From: Blastomonas ursincola
GTDB taxonomy: Bacteria > Pseudomonadota > Alphaproteobacteria > Sphingomonadales > Sphingomonadaceae
Length of the DNA stretch: 64,000 bases
Assembly: GCF_013607875.1 (NCBI RefSeq)
Contig: NZ_VDES01000004.1
Coordinates: 51,860-115,859 of the forward strand
Direction of reading: 5' to 3'
Every line of letters starts with the position of its first letter. Position 1 is the first letter of the stretch. Position numbers and translations under genes: made by a program. Of this stretch, positions 18,006 to 27,316 are shown one piece after another. The notes under the pieces are model-generated. The model had not been told where the DNA came from. It did not search any database and saw nothing but the letters and a program-made list of their open reading frames with translations.

Positions 18006-18863
18006 ATGAGCGACGCACTGCACATCCTGACCCTGTCCTGCCCCGACCGCCCCGGTATTGTCAGCCGCGTCACCGGCCTGCTGTTCGCCACCGGCGGCAA
18101 CATCCGCGAGGCCGCGCAGTTCGAGGATCAGGAGACGGGGCGCTTCTTCATGCGGGTGGTCTTCACGCTGCCCGACACCTTGACCGAAGCGCTCGACGCA
18201 CGCTTCCAGGACCTCGGGCAGGAATATGCGATGGACTGGTCGCTTCGCCTCGCCGACACGCCGCGCAAGGTGCTGATCCTCGTCTCCAAGTTCGACCATT
18301 GCCTGGCCGACCTGCTCTATCGCTGGCGAATCGGCGAATTGCAGATGGACGTTGTCGGCATCGTCTCCAACCATCCGGTCGAGTCGCTGGCCGGGCTGGA
18401 CCTTGGCGGCATTCCCTTCCACCACCTGCCCGTCACGCGCGAGACCAAGGCCGAGCAGGAGGCGGAGATCAAGCGCGTGGTCGAAGAGACCGGGGCCGAA
18501 CTGGTCGTGCTCGCGCGCTACATGCAGATCCTTTCGGACGATCTGGCTGCGTTCCTTTCGGGCCGCTGCATCAACATCCATCACAGCTTCCTGCCCGGCT
18601 TCAAGGGGGCGAAGCCCTATCACCAGGCGCATGCGCGCGGAGTGAAGATGATCGGTGCCACCGCGCATTATGTCACTGCCGATCTCGATGAAGGTCCGAT
18701 CATCGCGCAGGATGTCGAGCAGATCACGCATGCCGATTCGCCCGATACGCTGGTGCGCAAGGGCCGCGACATCGAACGGCGCGTGCTCGCGCGCGCGGTG
18801 CGGCACCATCTGGCCGACCGCGTCCTGCTCAACGGGACCAAGACGGTGGTGTTTACCGATTGA
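18006..18863 (+). CDS. purU: Formyltetrahydrofolate deformylase PurU
   Basis: Hydrolyses 10-formyl-THF to formate and THF, balancing one-carbon pools. A 285-aa protein with an N-terminal ACT regulatory domain ([17 protein letters not shown], about residues 6-80) and a C-terminal formyltransferase-fold domain containing the catalytic Asn-His pair in [17 protein letters not shown] and the Asp in [10 protein letters not shown]. The ATG at 18006 begins directly before the ACT strand; an ATG ten codons upstream (17976) is also possible. It lies in a plus-strand run between the GNAT gene and the flavin reductase gene. Confidence 0.93.
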   Translation: MSDALHILTLSCPDRPGIVSRVTGLLFATGGNIREAAQFEDQETGRFFMRVVFTLPDTLTEALDARFQDLGQEYAMDWSLRLADTPRKVLILVSKFDHCLADLLYRWRIGELQMDVVGIVSNHPVESLAGLDLGGIPFHHLPVTRETKAEQEAEIKRVVEETGAELVVLARYMQILSDDLAAFLSGRCINIHHSFLPGFKGAKPYHQAHARGVKMIGATAHYVTADLDEGPIIAQDVEQITHADSPDTLVRKGRDIERRVLARAVRHHLADRVLLNGTKTVVFTD

Positions 18864-18908
18864 ACCGTGCGGCAGTCCGACCGTATCGTCCGGGACAGGA
18901 GATTGCCG

Positions 18909-19496
18909 ATGAAGAAACTGCTGGTGCTCTATGGATCATACCGCTCGGACCGGGCGGGAATACGGCTCGCCGATTATTGCGTACGCCGCTTCGGCGGGCG
19001 CGGGGTCGAGGCCGAGCTGATCGACGCCAAGGCGGTCGGGCTGCCGATGCTCGACCGGATGTACAAGGAATACGAGCCCGGCACCGCGCCGGTGGCCATG
19101 CAGGACCTTGCGAAAAAGATCGAGGCGGCGGACGCGTTCCTGTTTGTGGCGGGCGAATATAACTGGGGCGTGCAGCCGGGCCTCAAGAACCTGACCGACC
19201 ATTTTCTGGAACAGTGGTTCTGGCGACCCGCCGCGCTCGCCACCTATTCCGCCGGTCGCTTTGCTGGCGTGCGCGCCGGCCAGGCCTGGCACCCCACGCT
19301 ATCCGAAATGGGCATGGTGGTGATCCCCAGCATGATCTCGGTCGGGCAGATCACGCAGACGCTCGACGAGCAGGGCCAGCCGATCGGATCGGGCGGCGCG
19401 GCGCTGGAGCGGAGCTTCGGGAAGTTCGCCGACGAACTGACCTGGTGGGCAGACGCCGCCGCTGCGCAGAAAGAGCGGGTGAAGCCGCCATACTGA
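18909..19496 (+). CDS. NADPH-dependent FMN reductase family protein
   Basis: A 195-aa flavodoxin-like flavoprotein. The N-terminal VLYGSYRSDRAG matches the FMN phosphate-binding loop, and VAGEYNWGVQPGLKNLTDH the P-E-Y-N flavin-contact motif of NADPH:FMN/quinone reductases (here G-E-Y-N-W-G). GACAGGAG upstream supports the ATG. The precise substrate (FMN, quinone, azo dye or chromate) cannot be read from sequence. It follows purU by 45 nt and precedes a tRNA-Thr gene on the opposite strand. Confidence 0.83.
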   Translation: MKKLLVLYGSYRSDRAGIRLADYCVRRFGGRGVEAELIDAKAVGLPMLDRMYKEYEPGTAPVAMQDLAKKIEAADAFLFVAGEYNWGVQPGLKNLTDHFLEQWFWRPAALATYSAGRFAGVRAGQAWHPTLSEMGMVVIPSMISVGQITQTLDEQGQPIGSGGAALERSFGKFADELTWWADAAAAQKERVKPPY

Positions 19497-19512
19497 AAAG
19501 GGAGGGGCGAAA

Positions 19513-19587
<75 letters not shown>

Positions 19588-19727
19588 ACACCATTTCGCA
19601 GGCTTGCAAGAGCGGGTCGCCGTGGCTGCCCGCTCGCAAGGCCTGCGCCTATGCGCAGGTGCCGATGGTTTGTCAACCCTCGCCAGTCTTGCCAAATGCG
19701 CCTGTGCGACGATATGCAGCAAAGCCG

Positions 19728-19862
19728 ATGGAAAAGCCGCCAGCCCCGCCGAAATTGACCCCTGCCGAAGAGCGCAAGGCGAGGCTTGCCGCCAATCTGC
19801 GCGAGAATCTTCGCCGCAGAAAGGCGCAGGCCCGCGCGATGAACGCAAACGGCGAATCGTAA
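19728..19862 (+). CDS. Small basic conserved-type protein (44 aa)
   Basis: A 44-aa protein beginning MEKPPAPPKLTPAEERKARL and ending in a highly basic helix (ANLRENLRRRKAQARAMNA). The charged, helix-forming composition and lack of Cys or membrane segments suggest a small nucleic-acid- or ribosome-associated protein. Similar short PAEER...LRENLRRRKAQAR proteins are, from memory, frequent in sphingomonad genomes; I know of no defined function. It is convergent with the following oxygenase-like gene, with 9 nt between the stops. Confidence 0.65.
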   Translation: MEKPPAPPKLTPAEERKARLAANLRENLRRRKAQARAMNANGES

Positions 19863-19871
19863 GCGGGCGGG

Positions 19872-20528
19872 TCAGCCGCGCGCGTAGAATTGCAGATGGA
19901 CCAGGCGGCCGTTCTCGCCGGTGGTGCCGAATCCGTCCGCCGAATTGTGGAACAGCCACGGGCTGAACAGGATCAGCCGGTTGAAGCGCATCGGCACGCG
20001 CATCACGCGCTCCCATTTCGCAGCATGAAAGGTGTCGCGGTTGACGACATCCTCGACCAGCGCATTGGCGTCGGCATAGCCGCTTTGCGCCAGCGCCAGC
20101 GGATCGGTCGGCACTTTCTCGAGCCCGGTGCGCTTGTGGCGGAAGAAATCGGTGCCGCCGCGCGCGTCCTCGTCGCGGCTCAGGTACAGGATGCCCGAAT
20201 AGAAGCACGGGTCGATATGCACGCCGCTGACCCCGCGATCGCCCTTCAGCGTCAGGCGGCAATGGCCGTGCGTCGTTCCCGGCTGCGGCACCACGGGAAC
20301 GCCGATGATCCGCGCCACCGCCGCCTCGAGCCCGGCGATGCCAAGCGGCGCGGACGAGAGCGTGCCGGGATAATTGCCCTTGCGCGTCGCAGGGTCGTAG
20401 CCAAGGCCGAGCGCAGCGGCACGCGCGCCGTGCGGATCGGCCAGGAAATCATCGATGATGAGCAGCGAGGGCAGCATGACCGCTGGCATAGCGGCGGATG
20501 GGCCCGTGCGAAAGACCGCCGGTTGCAT
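19872..20528 (-). CDS. DUF6445-like 2OG-Fe(II) oxygenase-fold protein
   Basis: A 218-aa protein with features of the 2-oxoglutarate/Fe(II) oxygenase fold. HIDPCFYSGILYLS supplies an HxD metal pair at about residue 104, and RLILFSPWLFHNSADGFG supplies a distal His with the strand arrangement of that fold. The opening IIDDFLADPHGARAAALGLGY resembles DUF6445 proteins. Hydroxylation of an unknown substrate is plausible; a distal Arg for 2OG is not certain. Start alternatives exist at internal Met codons (about residues 14 and 18). It is divergent from the FAD monooxygenase gene. Confidence 0.65.
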   Translation of the reverse strand: MQPAVFRTGPSAAMPAVMLPSLLIIDDFLADPHGARAAALGLGYDPATRKGNYPGTLSSAPLGIAGLEAAVARIIGVPVVPQPGTTHGHCRLTLKGDRGVSGVHIDPCFYSGILYLSRDEDARGGTDFFRHKRTGLEKVPTDPLALAQSGYADANALVEDVVNRDTFHAAKWERVMRVPMRFNRLILFSPWLFHNSADGFGTTGENGRLVHLQFYARG

Positions 20529-20578
20529 GATGGCGATGGCGCGCTAAACGGGTTTATGCCCTGCCCCCGGTCCAATCC

Positions 20579-21778
20579 ATGCGCATCCTGATCGCCGGTG
20601 CTGGCATTGCCGGGCTGGCCGCTGCGCTGGCGCTGGCGCGCAAGGGGCATGACGTGCGCATCATCGAACAGGCCCCCGCGCTCGAAGAGGTGGGCGCAGG
20701 CCTGCAACTCGGCCCCAATGCGATGCGCGTGCTGGATGCGCTGGGCATCGGCGAGGCGGTGGCCGCGGCGGGACAGAGCCCGGCGGCGATCACGTTGCGC
20801 GATGGCCGCAGCGCGCGCGAGATCCTGAAGGTTCCGCTGGGTGATGCGGCGAGGCGGCGCTGGGGCGCGGCCTATGTGACGCTGCACCGCGCCGATCTGG
20901 TGGCGATCCTGGCCGAGGCGCTCGAACAGGCGGGCCCCGGTGCATTGAACCTCGGCACGGAACTGGCCACGATAGATAATCGCGCGGACGGCGTTGCCGT
21001 CACCACCGCATCGGGCGAGACGCTGACCGCCAACCTGCTGATCGGCGCAGACGGCGTCCGATCTGCGGTGCGCGCGCATCTGTTCGGGCCGGAAACCCCG
21101 CGCTTTACCGGCCATGTCGCCTGGCGCGCGCTGGTGCGGATCAATCCCGCCGACCCCGCCGCACCGCCCCCCGGCGTGGGGGCCTGGCTCGGGCCGCGCC
21201 GCCATGCGGTGACCTATCGCATCCGGCCCAATCTGGTGAATCTGGTCGCGGTGACCGAGCAATCCGACTGGCGCGAGGAGGGCTGGAACCTGCCGGGCGA
21301 TGCCGACCGGCTGTGCGCGGATTTCGCCGGTTGGAGCGCACTCGCGCCGCTGCTCGCGCGGGTCGAGCGCCCGTTGCGCTGGGCACTGTTCGACCGCAAG
21401 CCGATGCGCGCCTGGCACCGGAATCGGGCGCTGCTGATCGGCGATGCCTGCCACCCGATGCTGCCCTTTCTTGCCCAGGGTGCGGCCATGGGGATCGAGG
21501 ACGGATACGCGCTGGCAGAGCTGCTCCCACTAGAAGGCGAAGCGATCGAACCTGCGCTTTCCCGCTTCTTCGCGCTGCGCCAGCCGCGCACCGCGCGCAT
21601 CCAGGCGATGGCGCGTTCGAACGGGGTGGATTTTCACGAAGGCAATCCGCTGGCCACGCTGGCGATGCGGCTGCCGCTCGGCCGCGCGGCCAGCGCCAGG
21701 CCCGATGCGGTGATGGCGCGCTGGGACTGGCTCTATGGCGGCGGCCCGCTGAGCGTCCACAGCGGGATTCTTGCCTAA
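20579..21778 (+). CDS. FAD-dependent monooxygenase (salicylate hydroxylase-like)
   Basis: A 399-aa group A flavoprotein monooxygenase. The N-terminus has the Rossmann FAD motif (LIAGAGIAGLAAALALARKG), followed by the GAGLQLGPNAMRVL segment. The mid-protein motif LLIGADGVRSAVR (DG motif) lies at about residue 155, and LIGDACHPMLPFLAQGAAMGIED (GD motif) at about 282, all characteristic of aromatic hydroxylases using NAD(P)H and O2. The substrate is not predictable. It is followed by aroQ after 60 nt, but a shared pathway is not implied. Confidence 0.88.
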   Translation: MRILIAGAGIAGLAAALALARKGHDVRIIEQAPALEEVGAGLQLGPNAMRVLDALGIGEAVAAAGQSPAAITLRDGRSAREILKVPLGDAARRRWGAAYVTLHRADLVAILAEALEQAGPGALNLGTELATIDNRADGVAVTTASGETLTANLLIGADGVRSAVRAHLFGPETPRFTGHVAWRALVRINPADPAAPPPGVGAWLGPRRHAVTYRIRPNLVNLVAVTEQSDWREEGWNLPGDADRLCADFAGWSALAPLLARVERPLRWALFDRKPMRAWHRNRALLIGDACHPMLPFLAQGAAMGIEDGYALAELLPLEGEAIEPALSRFFALRQPRTARIQAMARSNGVDFHEGNPLATLAMRLPLGRAASARPDAVMARWDWLYGGGPLSVHSGILA

Positions 21779-21838
21779 CCCGGCGGTTTCCCGCATAGGG
21801 GCATCTCGCGGCATCCGGCCAGCGAACGGAAAGTCCCC

Positions 21839-22279
21839 ATGGCCGATCACCCCACCATCTTCGTTCTCAACGGACCCAATCTCAACCTGCTGGGCCTGCG
21901 CGAGCCGGAAATCTACGGATCGGACACGCTCGACGATATTGCAGGTCAGCTCGAAGACCGCGCGCAGGCGCTGGGCCTTTCCATCGACATGCGCCAGTCC
22001 AACCATGAGGGCCATCTGGTCGACTGGCTGCACGAGGCGCAGGCGACCGGCGCAAAGGCGGTGCTGCTGAATGCGGGCGCCTATACCCACACATCGGTGG
22101 CGCTGCTCGATGCGATCCGCTCGATCACCACGCCGGTGATCGAGGTGCACCTTTCCAACCCGCACACGCGCGAGGATTTTCGCCATGTGTCGTTCGTCGG
22201 GCGCGCAGCCAAAGGCACGATCTGCGGCTTTGGCGCAACGTCTTATCTATTGGCGCTGGAGGCCGCAGCGCAGTTATGA
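21839..22279 (+). CDS. aroQ: Type II 3-dehydroquinate dehydratase
   Basis: Converts 3-dehydroquinate to 3-dehydroshikimate in aromatic amino-acid synthesis. A 146-aa flavodoxin-like dehydratase with NGPNLNLLGLREPEIYG (catalytic Tyr loop), SNHEGHLVDWLHEA, NAGAYTHTSVALLDA (active-site Asn), and EVHLSNPHTREDFRH (catalytic His), all in family order. Length is standard for the dodecameric class II enzyme. It precedes accB-accC by about 110 nt, a neighbourhood common in alphaproteobacteria. Confidence 0.95.
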   Translation: MADHPTIFVLNGPNLNLLGLREPEIYGSDTLDDIAGQLEDRAQALGLSIDMRQSNHEGHLVDWLHEAQATGAKAVLLNAGAYTHTSVALLDAIRSITTPVIEVHLSNPHTREDFRHVSFVGRAAKGTICGFGATSYLLALEAAAQL

Positions 22280-22390
22280 GCTTTGACGCCCCCGCGTCTG
22301 CTGGCATGATGCGGGTGAGCGATTGAAATTACGCACGGGAGCAGCCAAAGAGCCGCCCCTGATCAAAAGCAGAATAAAGGGCGCAGGACC

Positions 22391-22900
22391 ATGGCATCAC
22401 CAAGCGGCAAAAGCAGCAATAACAAACAGGGAGGCGGCATGAACATCGACAGCAAACTGGTGCGCGAACTGGCGGAACTGCTGGGCGAGACGGGGCTGAG
22501 CGAGATCGAGGTGGAAGACGGCGATCGCAAGATCCGCGTCGCGCGCACGATCAGCGCCGCACCGGTCGCCAGCGTTGCGGTCCCCGCAGCACCCGCACCC
22601 GTTGCTGCCCCGGCCGCCGCGCCCGCGGCGCCTGCCGCCCCGGCAGAGCCAGCAGCGCCCTCGATGGCGAACGCGGTCAAGTCGCCGATGGTCGGCACCA
22701 GCTATCTCGCCCCCGAACCGGGTGCCGCGCCGTTCGTCAGCGTCGGTGCGACGGTCAAGATCGGCGACCCGCTGCTGATCATCGAGGCGATGAAGGTGAT
22801 GAACCCGATCACCGCCGAACGCGCGGGCAAGGTTACCGCGATCCTGGTCGAGGATGGCCAGCCGGTCGAGTTCGACCAGCCTCTGGTCGTCATCGAGTAA
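22391..22900 (+). CDS. accB: Acetyl-CoA carboxylase biotin carboxyl carrier protein
   Basis: Carries biotin between the carboxylase and transferase parts of acetyl-CoA carboxylase for malonyl-CoA synthesis. A 169-aa protein with an N-terminal helical domain ([20 protein letters not shown]), an Ala/Pro-rich linker (about residues 60-95), and a C-terminal biotinyl domain with [10 protein letters not shown], where the Lys is biotinylated. Two starts are possible: ATG 22391, or ATG 22439 (MNIDSKLV), which has AGGGAGG 4 nt upstream. The longer form is given because related proteins often carry a short Gly/Asn-rich lead. It is followed by accC after 4 nt. Confidence 0.93.
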   Translation: MASPSGKSSNNKQGGGMNIDSKLVRELAELLGETGLSEIEVEDGDRKIRVARTISAAPVASVAVPAAPAPVAAPAAAPAAPAAPAEPAAPSMANAVKSPMVGTSYLAPEPGAAPFVSVGATVKIGDPLLIIEAMKVMNPITAERAGKVTAILVEDGQPVEFDQPLVVIE

Positions 22901-22904
22901 GCCC

Positions 22905-24266
22905 ATGGCCATCAAGAAGATCCTGATCGCCAATCGCGGCGAAATCGCGCTGCGCATCCACCGCGCAGCGCACGAGATGGGCATCAAGACGGTCGCGGTG
23001 CACTCTACCGCCGATGCCGATGCGATGCACGTGCGCCTCGCCGACGAGGCGGTGTGCATCGGGCCGCCGCCCGCCGGCCAGAGCTATCTCAACATCGCCA
23101 ACATCATTTCGGCGGCCGAGATCAGCCAGGCCGACGCGATCCATCCCGGCTATGGCTTCCTCTCGGAAAATGCCAAGTTCGCCGAGATCGTCGAGGCGCA
23201 CAAGATCATCTGGATCGGCCCCAAGCCCGAACATATCCGCACCATGGGCGACAAGGTCGAGGCGAAGAAGACCGCCGGCGCGCTCGGCATGCCGCTGGTC
23301 CCTGGTTCCGACGGCGCGATCAAGGACATCCACGAGGCCAAGATCATCGCCGCATCGATCGGCTATCCGGTGCTGATCAAGGCGGCATCGGGCGGCGGCG
23401 GCCGCGGCATGAAGGTGGTCCCGTCCGAGGACCAGCTCGAAACGCTAATGCAGCAGGCGGGCAGCGAGGCCAAATCGGCTTTCGGCGATGACACCGTGTA
23501 CATGGAAAAATATCTCGGCAACCCGCGCCATATCGAGTTCCAGATCTTCGGCGACGGCAAGGGCAATGCCATTCACCTAGGCGAGCGCGACTGTTCGTTG
23601 CAGCGCCGCCACCAGAAGGTGCTCGAGGAAGCCCCCTCGCCGGTCATCACGCCCGAGGAGCGCGTACGCATGGGCGGCGTGGTCACCAAGGCGATGGCGG
23701 ACATGGGCTATCGCGGCGCGGGCACGATCGAGTTCCTGTGGGAAAATGGCGAGTTCTACTTCATCGAGATGAACACCCGGCTTCAGGTCGAGCATCCGGT
23801 GACCGAGGCGATCACCGGGGTCGATCTGGTGCGCGAACAGATCCGCATTGCCGAAGGCCATCCGCTCTCGGTCCGCCAAGACGAGATCGAGTTTCGCGGC
23901 CATGCCATCGAATGCCGCATCAATGCCGAGGACCCGCGCACCTTCGCGCCTTCGCCCGGCCTGGTCAGCTATTATCACCCGCCGGGCGGCATGCATGTGC
24001 GCGTCGATAGCGGTCTGTATGCGGGCTACAAGATTCCGCCCTATTACGACAGCATGATCGCCAAGCTGATCGTCTATGGCCGCACCCGCCAGGGCTGCAT
24101 CATGCGCCTGAAGCGCGCGCTCGAGGAATTCGTAGTGCAGGGCGTCAAGACCACCATCCCGCTGCACCAGGCGCTGCTCGACCAACCCGATTTCCTGTCG
24201 GGCGAGTACACGATCAAGTGGCTCGAGCAATGGCTGGCCGAGCTGGAGGCCGAGGAAAAGGCGTGA
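22905..24266 (+). CDS. accC: Acetyl-CoA carboxylase biotin carboxylase subunit
   Basis: ATP-dependent biotin carboxylase of 453 aa. Motifs: [14 protein letters not shown] at the N-terminus, GYGFLSENA at about residue 83, the ATP-grasp glycine loop [14 protein letters not shown] at about 160, the active-site stretch [16 protein letters not shown] at about 286-301, and the C-terminal carboxylase domain. The ATG at 22905 directly follows the accB stop by 4 nt, so the two subunits are co-translated from one transcript. Length matches the family. Confidence 0.96.
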   Translation: MAIKKILIANRGEIALRIHRAAHEMGIKTVAVHSTADADAMHVRLADEAVCIGPPPAGQSYLNIANIISAAEISQADAIHPGYGFLSENAKFAEIVEAHKIIWIGPKPEHIRTMGDKVEAKKTAGALGMPLVPGSDGAIKDIHEAKIIAASIGYPVLIKAASGGGGRGMKVVPSEDQLETLMQQAGSEAKSAFGDDTVYMEKYLGNPRHIEFQIFGDGKGNAIHLGERDCSLQRRHQKVLEEAPSPVITPEERVRMGGVVTKAMADMGYRGAGTIEFLWENGEFYFIEMNTRLQVEHPVTEAITGVDLVREQIRIAEGHPLSVRQDEIEFRGHAIECRINAEDPRTFAPSPGLVSYYHPPGGMHVRVDSGLYAGYKIPPYYDSMIAKLIVYGRTRQGCIMRLKRALEEFVVQGVKTTIPLHQALLDQPDFLSGEYTIKWLEQWLAELEAEEKA

Positions 24267-24280
24267 CGCCATCAGGACTT

Positions 24281-24322
24281 ATGCTGCACCGCACAATTTT
24301 CCGTTGAAACGCGGTGCAGCAT
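24281..24322. promoter_or_regulatory. 12-bp perfect inverted repeat upstream of the WYL-like gene
   Basis: Arms ATGCTGCACCGC (24281-24292) and GCGGTGCAGCAT (24311-24322) are separated by 18 nt (A/T-rich centre). There is no T-tract on either strand, so a terminator is unlikely. The location 17 nt before the ATG at 24339 fits an operator. Binding protein unknown. Confidence 0.5.
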
Positions 24323-24338
24323 TGGTCATATTGTCGCG

Positions 24339-24644
24339 ATGGATACAAACAAGACCATCCTGGAAGCCATCGCGCTACGCAAATGCCTCGAGGCGACCTA
24401 TAACCGGCAGCGCATTAGGCTGGCGCCGCACATCCTGTATACAAAGCACGACCAGCTCTATCTCGATGGCGTGACGCTCGAGCGCGACGGCAAGCCCCCG
24501 CGCGAGCTGAAAGTCAGCGCGTTCAAGCTCGACGGACTGGGCGACCTCGCACTGACCGCGCACGAGTTCGACCTTCAGCCGGTGTTCAATCCCGACGAGG
24601 AGCGCTATCAGGGCAAAACGCTGTTCGCGGTCGAGATGGCGTAG
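24339..24644 (+). CDS. Small protein resembling a WYL-type domain
   Basis: A 101-aa protein without signal peptide or membrane segment. The pattern IALRKCLEATYNRQRIRLAPHIL followed by YLDGVTLERDG and KVSAFKLDGLGDLALT has the strand order of the WYL ligand-sensing domain found in transcriptional regulators, but there is no HTH attached. It may be a stand-alone sensor domain; this is inference from pattern only. An inverted repeat with 12-bp arms lies just upstream. It follows accC by 72 nt. Confidence 0.6.
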   Translation: MDTNKTILEAIALRKCLEATYNRQRIRLAPHILYTKHDQLYLDGVTLERDGKPPRELKVSAFKLDGLGDLALTAHEFDLQPVFNPDEERYQGKTLFAVEMA

Positions 24645-24664
24645 TCTTCCGTCTGCCCAATTTC

Positions 24665-24745
24665 ATCACCCCCGCGCAGGCGGGGGTCCCGCTTCCTTCT
24701 CCGGCATGAGCGCAAAAGCGGGATTCCCGCGTTCGCGGGAATGAC
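24665..24745. repeat. Palindromic repeat, family A, copy 2
   Basis: ATCACCCCCGCGCAGGCGGG on the left and CGCGTTCGCGGGAATGAC on the right flank a centre containing GCGGGATTCCCGCG. It is a clear copy of the element at 6391-6471 and lies between two convergent genes. Confidence 0.85.
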
Positions 24746-24773
24746 GAGGGCTGGGTGCCCCAAGAGGCAAGGG

Positions 24774-25154
24774 TTACTGCTTTTCCAGGCTCAGCGACGC
24801 GTCATCGATGGTCAGGCTGAGCCGGCGCGGGTCGCGCTGGTTCTCGATCAGGAAGACATGCGGCCCGCTGCTCGCGAGGATCGCGTCCATCGCCCGTTCG
24901 ATCGGGATTTCGACCTTGGGGATGCGCGCGCAATCGCAGGCAATCGCCACCCGGTCCTTGGCGACGCGGGTGACGGTGATCGTCACCCCAGATTTCGAGG
25001 AGCCGCGCGCATCGGAAATGATGTCGCCGACATAGGTCCCCGCAACCAGATCGGCGAGATCGGGCTTGCGTTCGGGCGCGGCCAGCGAGGCCGTGGACAG
25101 CGACACCAGGGCCGCGATCAGCATCGCAAAGGAGCTGGAAATCCGACGCGTCAT
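24774..25154 (-). CDS. Secreted hypothetical protein
   Basis: A 126-aa protein with a signal peptide (MTRRISSSFAMLIAALVSL then STASLA cleavage region). The mature part contains VAGTYVGDIISDARGSSKSG and DRVAIACDCARIPKVEIPIE, predicted beta-rich and periplasmic, with two closely spaced Cys (ACDCA). The start ATG at 25154 places the signal peptide at the N-terminus; the frame extends 19 codons upstream without export features. I do not recognise the family. It is convergent with the WYL-like gene across a palindromic repeat. Confidence 0.6.
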   Translation of the reverse strand: MTRRISSSFAMLIAALVSLSTASLAAPERKPDLADLVAGTYVGDIISDARGSSKSGVTITVTRVAKDRVAIACDCARIPKVEIPIERAMDAILASSGPHVFLIENQRDPRRLSLTIDDASLSLEKQ

Positions 25155-25230
25155 GGCCTTCTCCCATCCGGTCTTCCCCGGGAGCTTACCGCAATTCCGC
25201 GCGCGAGGCACGCAAATAGCCCCGGGCCGG

Positions 25231-26430
25231 CTATTTGCCCGCGACGCGTTCCACCTCGGCCATCACGCGCAGCACGTTGCCGCTCCAGATCTTCTCGACA
25301 TCTTCGCGCGACAGGCCGCGCTTCAGCAGCGCCTCGGTGATCTTGGGGATCTGGCTGATCTGGTTGAGGCCGATCACCCCGCCACCGCCATCCCAGTCAG
25401 CACCGATGCCGACATGATCGACCCCGACCAGATCGATGCAATAGAAGATCGCCTGCATGTAGCGGTCGAAATCGGTATCGGAGCGCGGCTCGGCGGCATT
25501 GGCCTCGGCCCATTGCTTCATCAGCGCGGTGCGTTCCTCTGGCGGCAGGCTATCGGCGGTCTCGATCTGCGGGCGCAGCGCATCGACCGTCGGACGCGGC
25601 TTGTCGGGCGACAGGAAGAGGCTGTTGACCTGAATCACCCCGCCCTTGGCCGCGAGCGCCTTGAGCCTCGCGTCATCGAGGTTGCGCGGATGATCGTGCA
25701 GCGCCTTGGGCCCCGAATGCGAAAGGATGATGGGCGCTTTCGAAAGCTCGAGCAGTTGGTCGAAGGTGCTGTCGGCGGCATGGCTGGCGTCGATGATGAT
25801 GCCCAGCCGGTTCGCCTCGCGCACCCAGGCCTTGCCGAGATCGCTGAGGCCCCCGTGCAGCGCCTCGCCATTGGTCGAATCGGCAAGCTGGTTGGTGCCA
25901 TTGTGCACCGGCCCCGCCATGCGCAGCCCGAGCTGGTAGAAGGCATCGAGATTGGCGATGTCGTTGCCGAGCGGATAGCTGTTTTCCATCGACAGATAGA
26001 TCACGCGCTGCCCCGCTGCGGCGATGCGCGCCGCATCCGACGATTTGGTCGCGATCGCAAAGCTCTGCGGATTGGCGGCGACGAAATCGTGGATCTGGTG
26101 CAATCGCTTGAGCGCATGCGCCAGCGCTACCGCATAGCCGCGCGCGTCATTGGGGCCCTGATCGGTATAGATGACCCAGAAACCGCCATCGAGGCCGCCT
26201 TCGATCATCCGCGGCAGATCGACCTGCGTCGTGTCGGCCAGAACATCGTGCCGGTCGGTAATCCGCCAGCCGGGCTGGTCGAGATTGGCCGGGCTGTCGA
26301 GATGCGTGTCGAGCGTCAGGATCGACTGGTGGATTGCGGCGGGGTCGCTGGCGTCCTGCGCAGCCACAGGACCTGCCATGCAGGCCGAAGCCAGCATCAG
26401 CCCCAGCATCGGCCGGTGCGTCGATTTCAT
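25231..26430 (-). CDS. Membrane dipeptidase-family (M19) secreted peptidase
   Basis: A 399-aa zinc dipeptidase-like protein with a signal peptide (MKSTHRPMLGLMLASACMAG to PVAAQ). The M19 metal ligands are recognisable: HLD in LTLDTHLDSP, the bridging Glu in YLSMENSYPLG, His in IDASHAADST and His in ILSHSGPKAL, plus the late Asp in GIGADWDGGGG. It probably hydrolyses dipeptides in the periplasm. It is followed on the minus strand by the DUF-type secreted protein and preceded, 11 nt upstream, by a MOSC-domain gene. Confidence 0.9.
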   Translation of the reverse strand: MKSTHRPMLGLMLASACMAGPVAAQDASDPAAIHQSILTLDTHLDSPANLDQPGWRITDRHDVLADTTQVDLPRMIEGGLDGGFWVIYTDQGPNDARGYAVALAHALKRLHQIHDFVAANPQSFAIATKSSDAARIAAAGQRVIYLSMENSYPLGNDIANLDAFYQLGLRMAGPVHNGTNQLADSTNGEALHGGLSDLGKAWVREANRLGIIIDASHAADSTFDQLLELSKAPIILSHSGPKALHDHPRNLDDARLKALAAKGGVIQVNSLFLSPDKPRPTVDALRPQIETADSLPPEERTALMKQWAEANAAEPRSDTDFDRYMQAIFYCIDLVGVDHVGIGADWDGGGGVIGLNQISQIPKITEALLKRGLSREDVEKIWSGNVLRVMAEVERVAGK

Positions 26431-26441
26431 GTGCTTTCCCT

Positions 26442-27107
26442 TCAATCGGCGAGCGCGGCCGCACGCTTGCGCCAATCGGCGGCGAGCTGGGGCAGATCGG
26501 CCAGCTTGCGCACGGCCTCTGGCTCTGCCTTGTATTGCCCGCCGACCAGCAGCCGGAACACGCGGTCCACGGTCCAGGCCGACGGCCCCGGCTCTACCAG
26601 CCGCATGACATCGCCTGCCTGGACAAGCCCGGGTTCAAGCACACGATAATAGAAACCGCAACGCGCGGTGCGCACGATTTCTGCCATGACCGATTGCTTG
26701 CCCGAGACGCCGAAGCGATGATCCAGCTTCCAGCAGGGCTGGCGTCCCTTGGTCAGTTCGACCAGCGCCTGGCCCAGGCGAAAGCGATCGCCGATGCGCA
26801 TCTCGCTTTCGACCAGCCCGCGCGTCGAGATGTTCTCGCCGAACGCACCCGGCTTTTGCAGCAATTTGTGCGAATCGAGCTTCTGCTGCCAATAGGCATA
26901 ATGGTCGAACGGATAATGGTGTATCGCCATGTCCGGGCCGCCATGGTGTACCGGATCAGCCACCTGATCGCCTTCGAAACCCAGCTCGCCCAGCATGACC
27001 GGACCGGTCGCCGGCTGGCGCGCAATGGCGCTCATCGTGCCATCCTCACGAAAAGGGCGGGGCTTGCCGGTGAGCAGCGCCAGGACGCGGACCGCTTGCG
27101 AACTCAT
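26442..27107 (-). CDS. MOSC domain protein (YiiM-like)
   Basis: A 221-aa protein with a MOSC domain, found in molybdenum-cofactor sulfurases and in YiiM-type proteins that act on N-hydroxylated compounds. Recognisable segments are VADPVHHGGPDMAIHHYPFD at about residues 47-66, GAFGENISTRGL, and KGRQPCWKLDHRFG, which includes the conserved Cys. The start MSSQAVRVLALLTG at 27107 begins the beta-domain; a longer frame to 27179 adds an unrelated-looking Cys-rich lead. It lies 11 nt upstream of the dipeptidase gene, probably in the same transcript. Confidence 0.83.
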   Translation of the reverse strand: MSSQAVRVLALLTGKPRPFREDGTMSAIARQPATGPVMLGELGFEGDQVADPVHHGGPDMAIHHYPFDHYAYWQQKLDSHKLLQKPGAFGENISTRGLVESEMRIGDRFRLGQALVELTKGRQPCWKLDHRFGVSGKQSVMAEIVRTARCGFYYRVLEPGLVQAGDVMRLVEPGPSAWTVDRVFRLLVGGQYKAEPEAVRKLADLPQLAADWRKRAAALAD

Positions 27108-27316
27108 GCAGTTGCAAGCTACGCTTGAATTACTCAGCGTGCAATGCAATTCCTTCATTTCGACGGCATAGCTATACAACCGCCTCTAAAGTATACGATA
27201 TTGGTTAAGCTGAGGGTCAGGCGCCGCTTTGTAATGGCCTTGCAGTATCAACAGTCCTGTGCCGCGTGGTTGCCGACACGATTGCCCAGGCCATTATCGA
27301 AAGGTCGATTTTGGTC

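Noticed and set aside
24281..24322. Inverted repeat as terminator of accC.
   Set aside because: No T-tract on either strand after the stem and the loop is 18 nt; operator role preferred.
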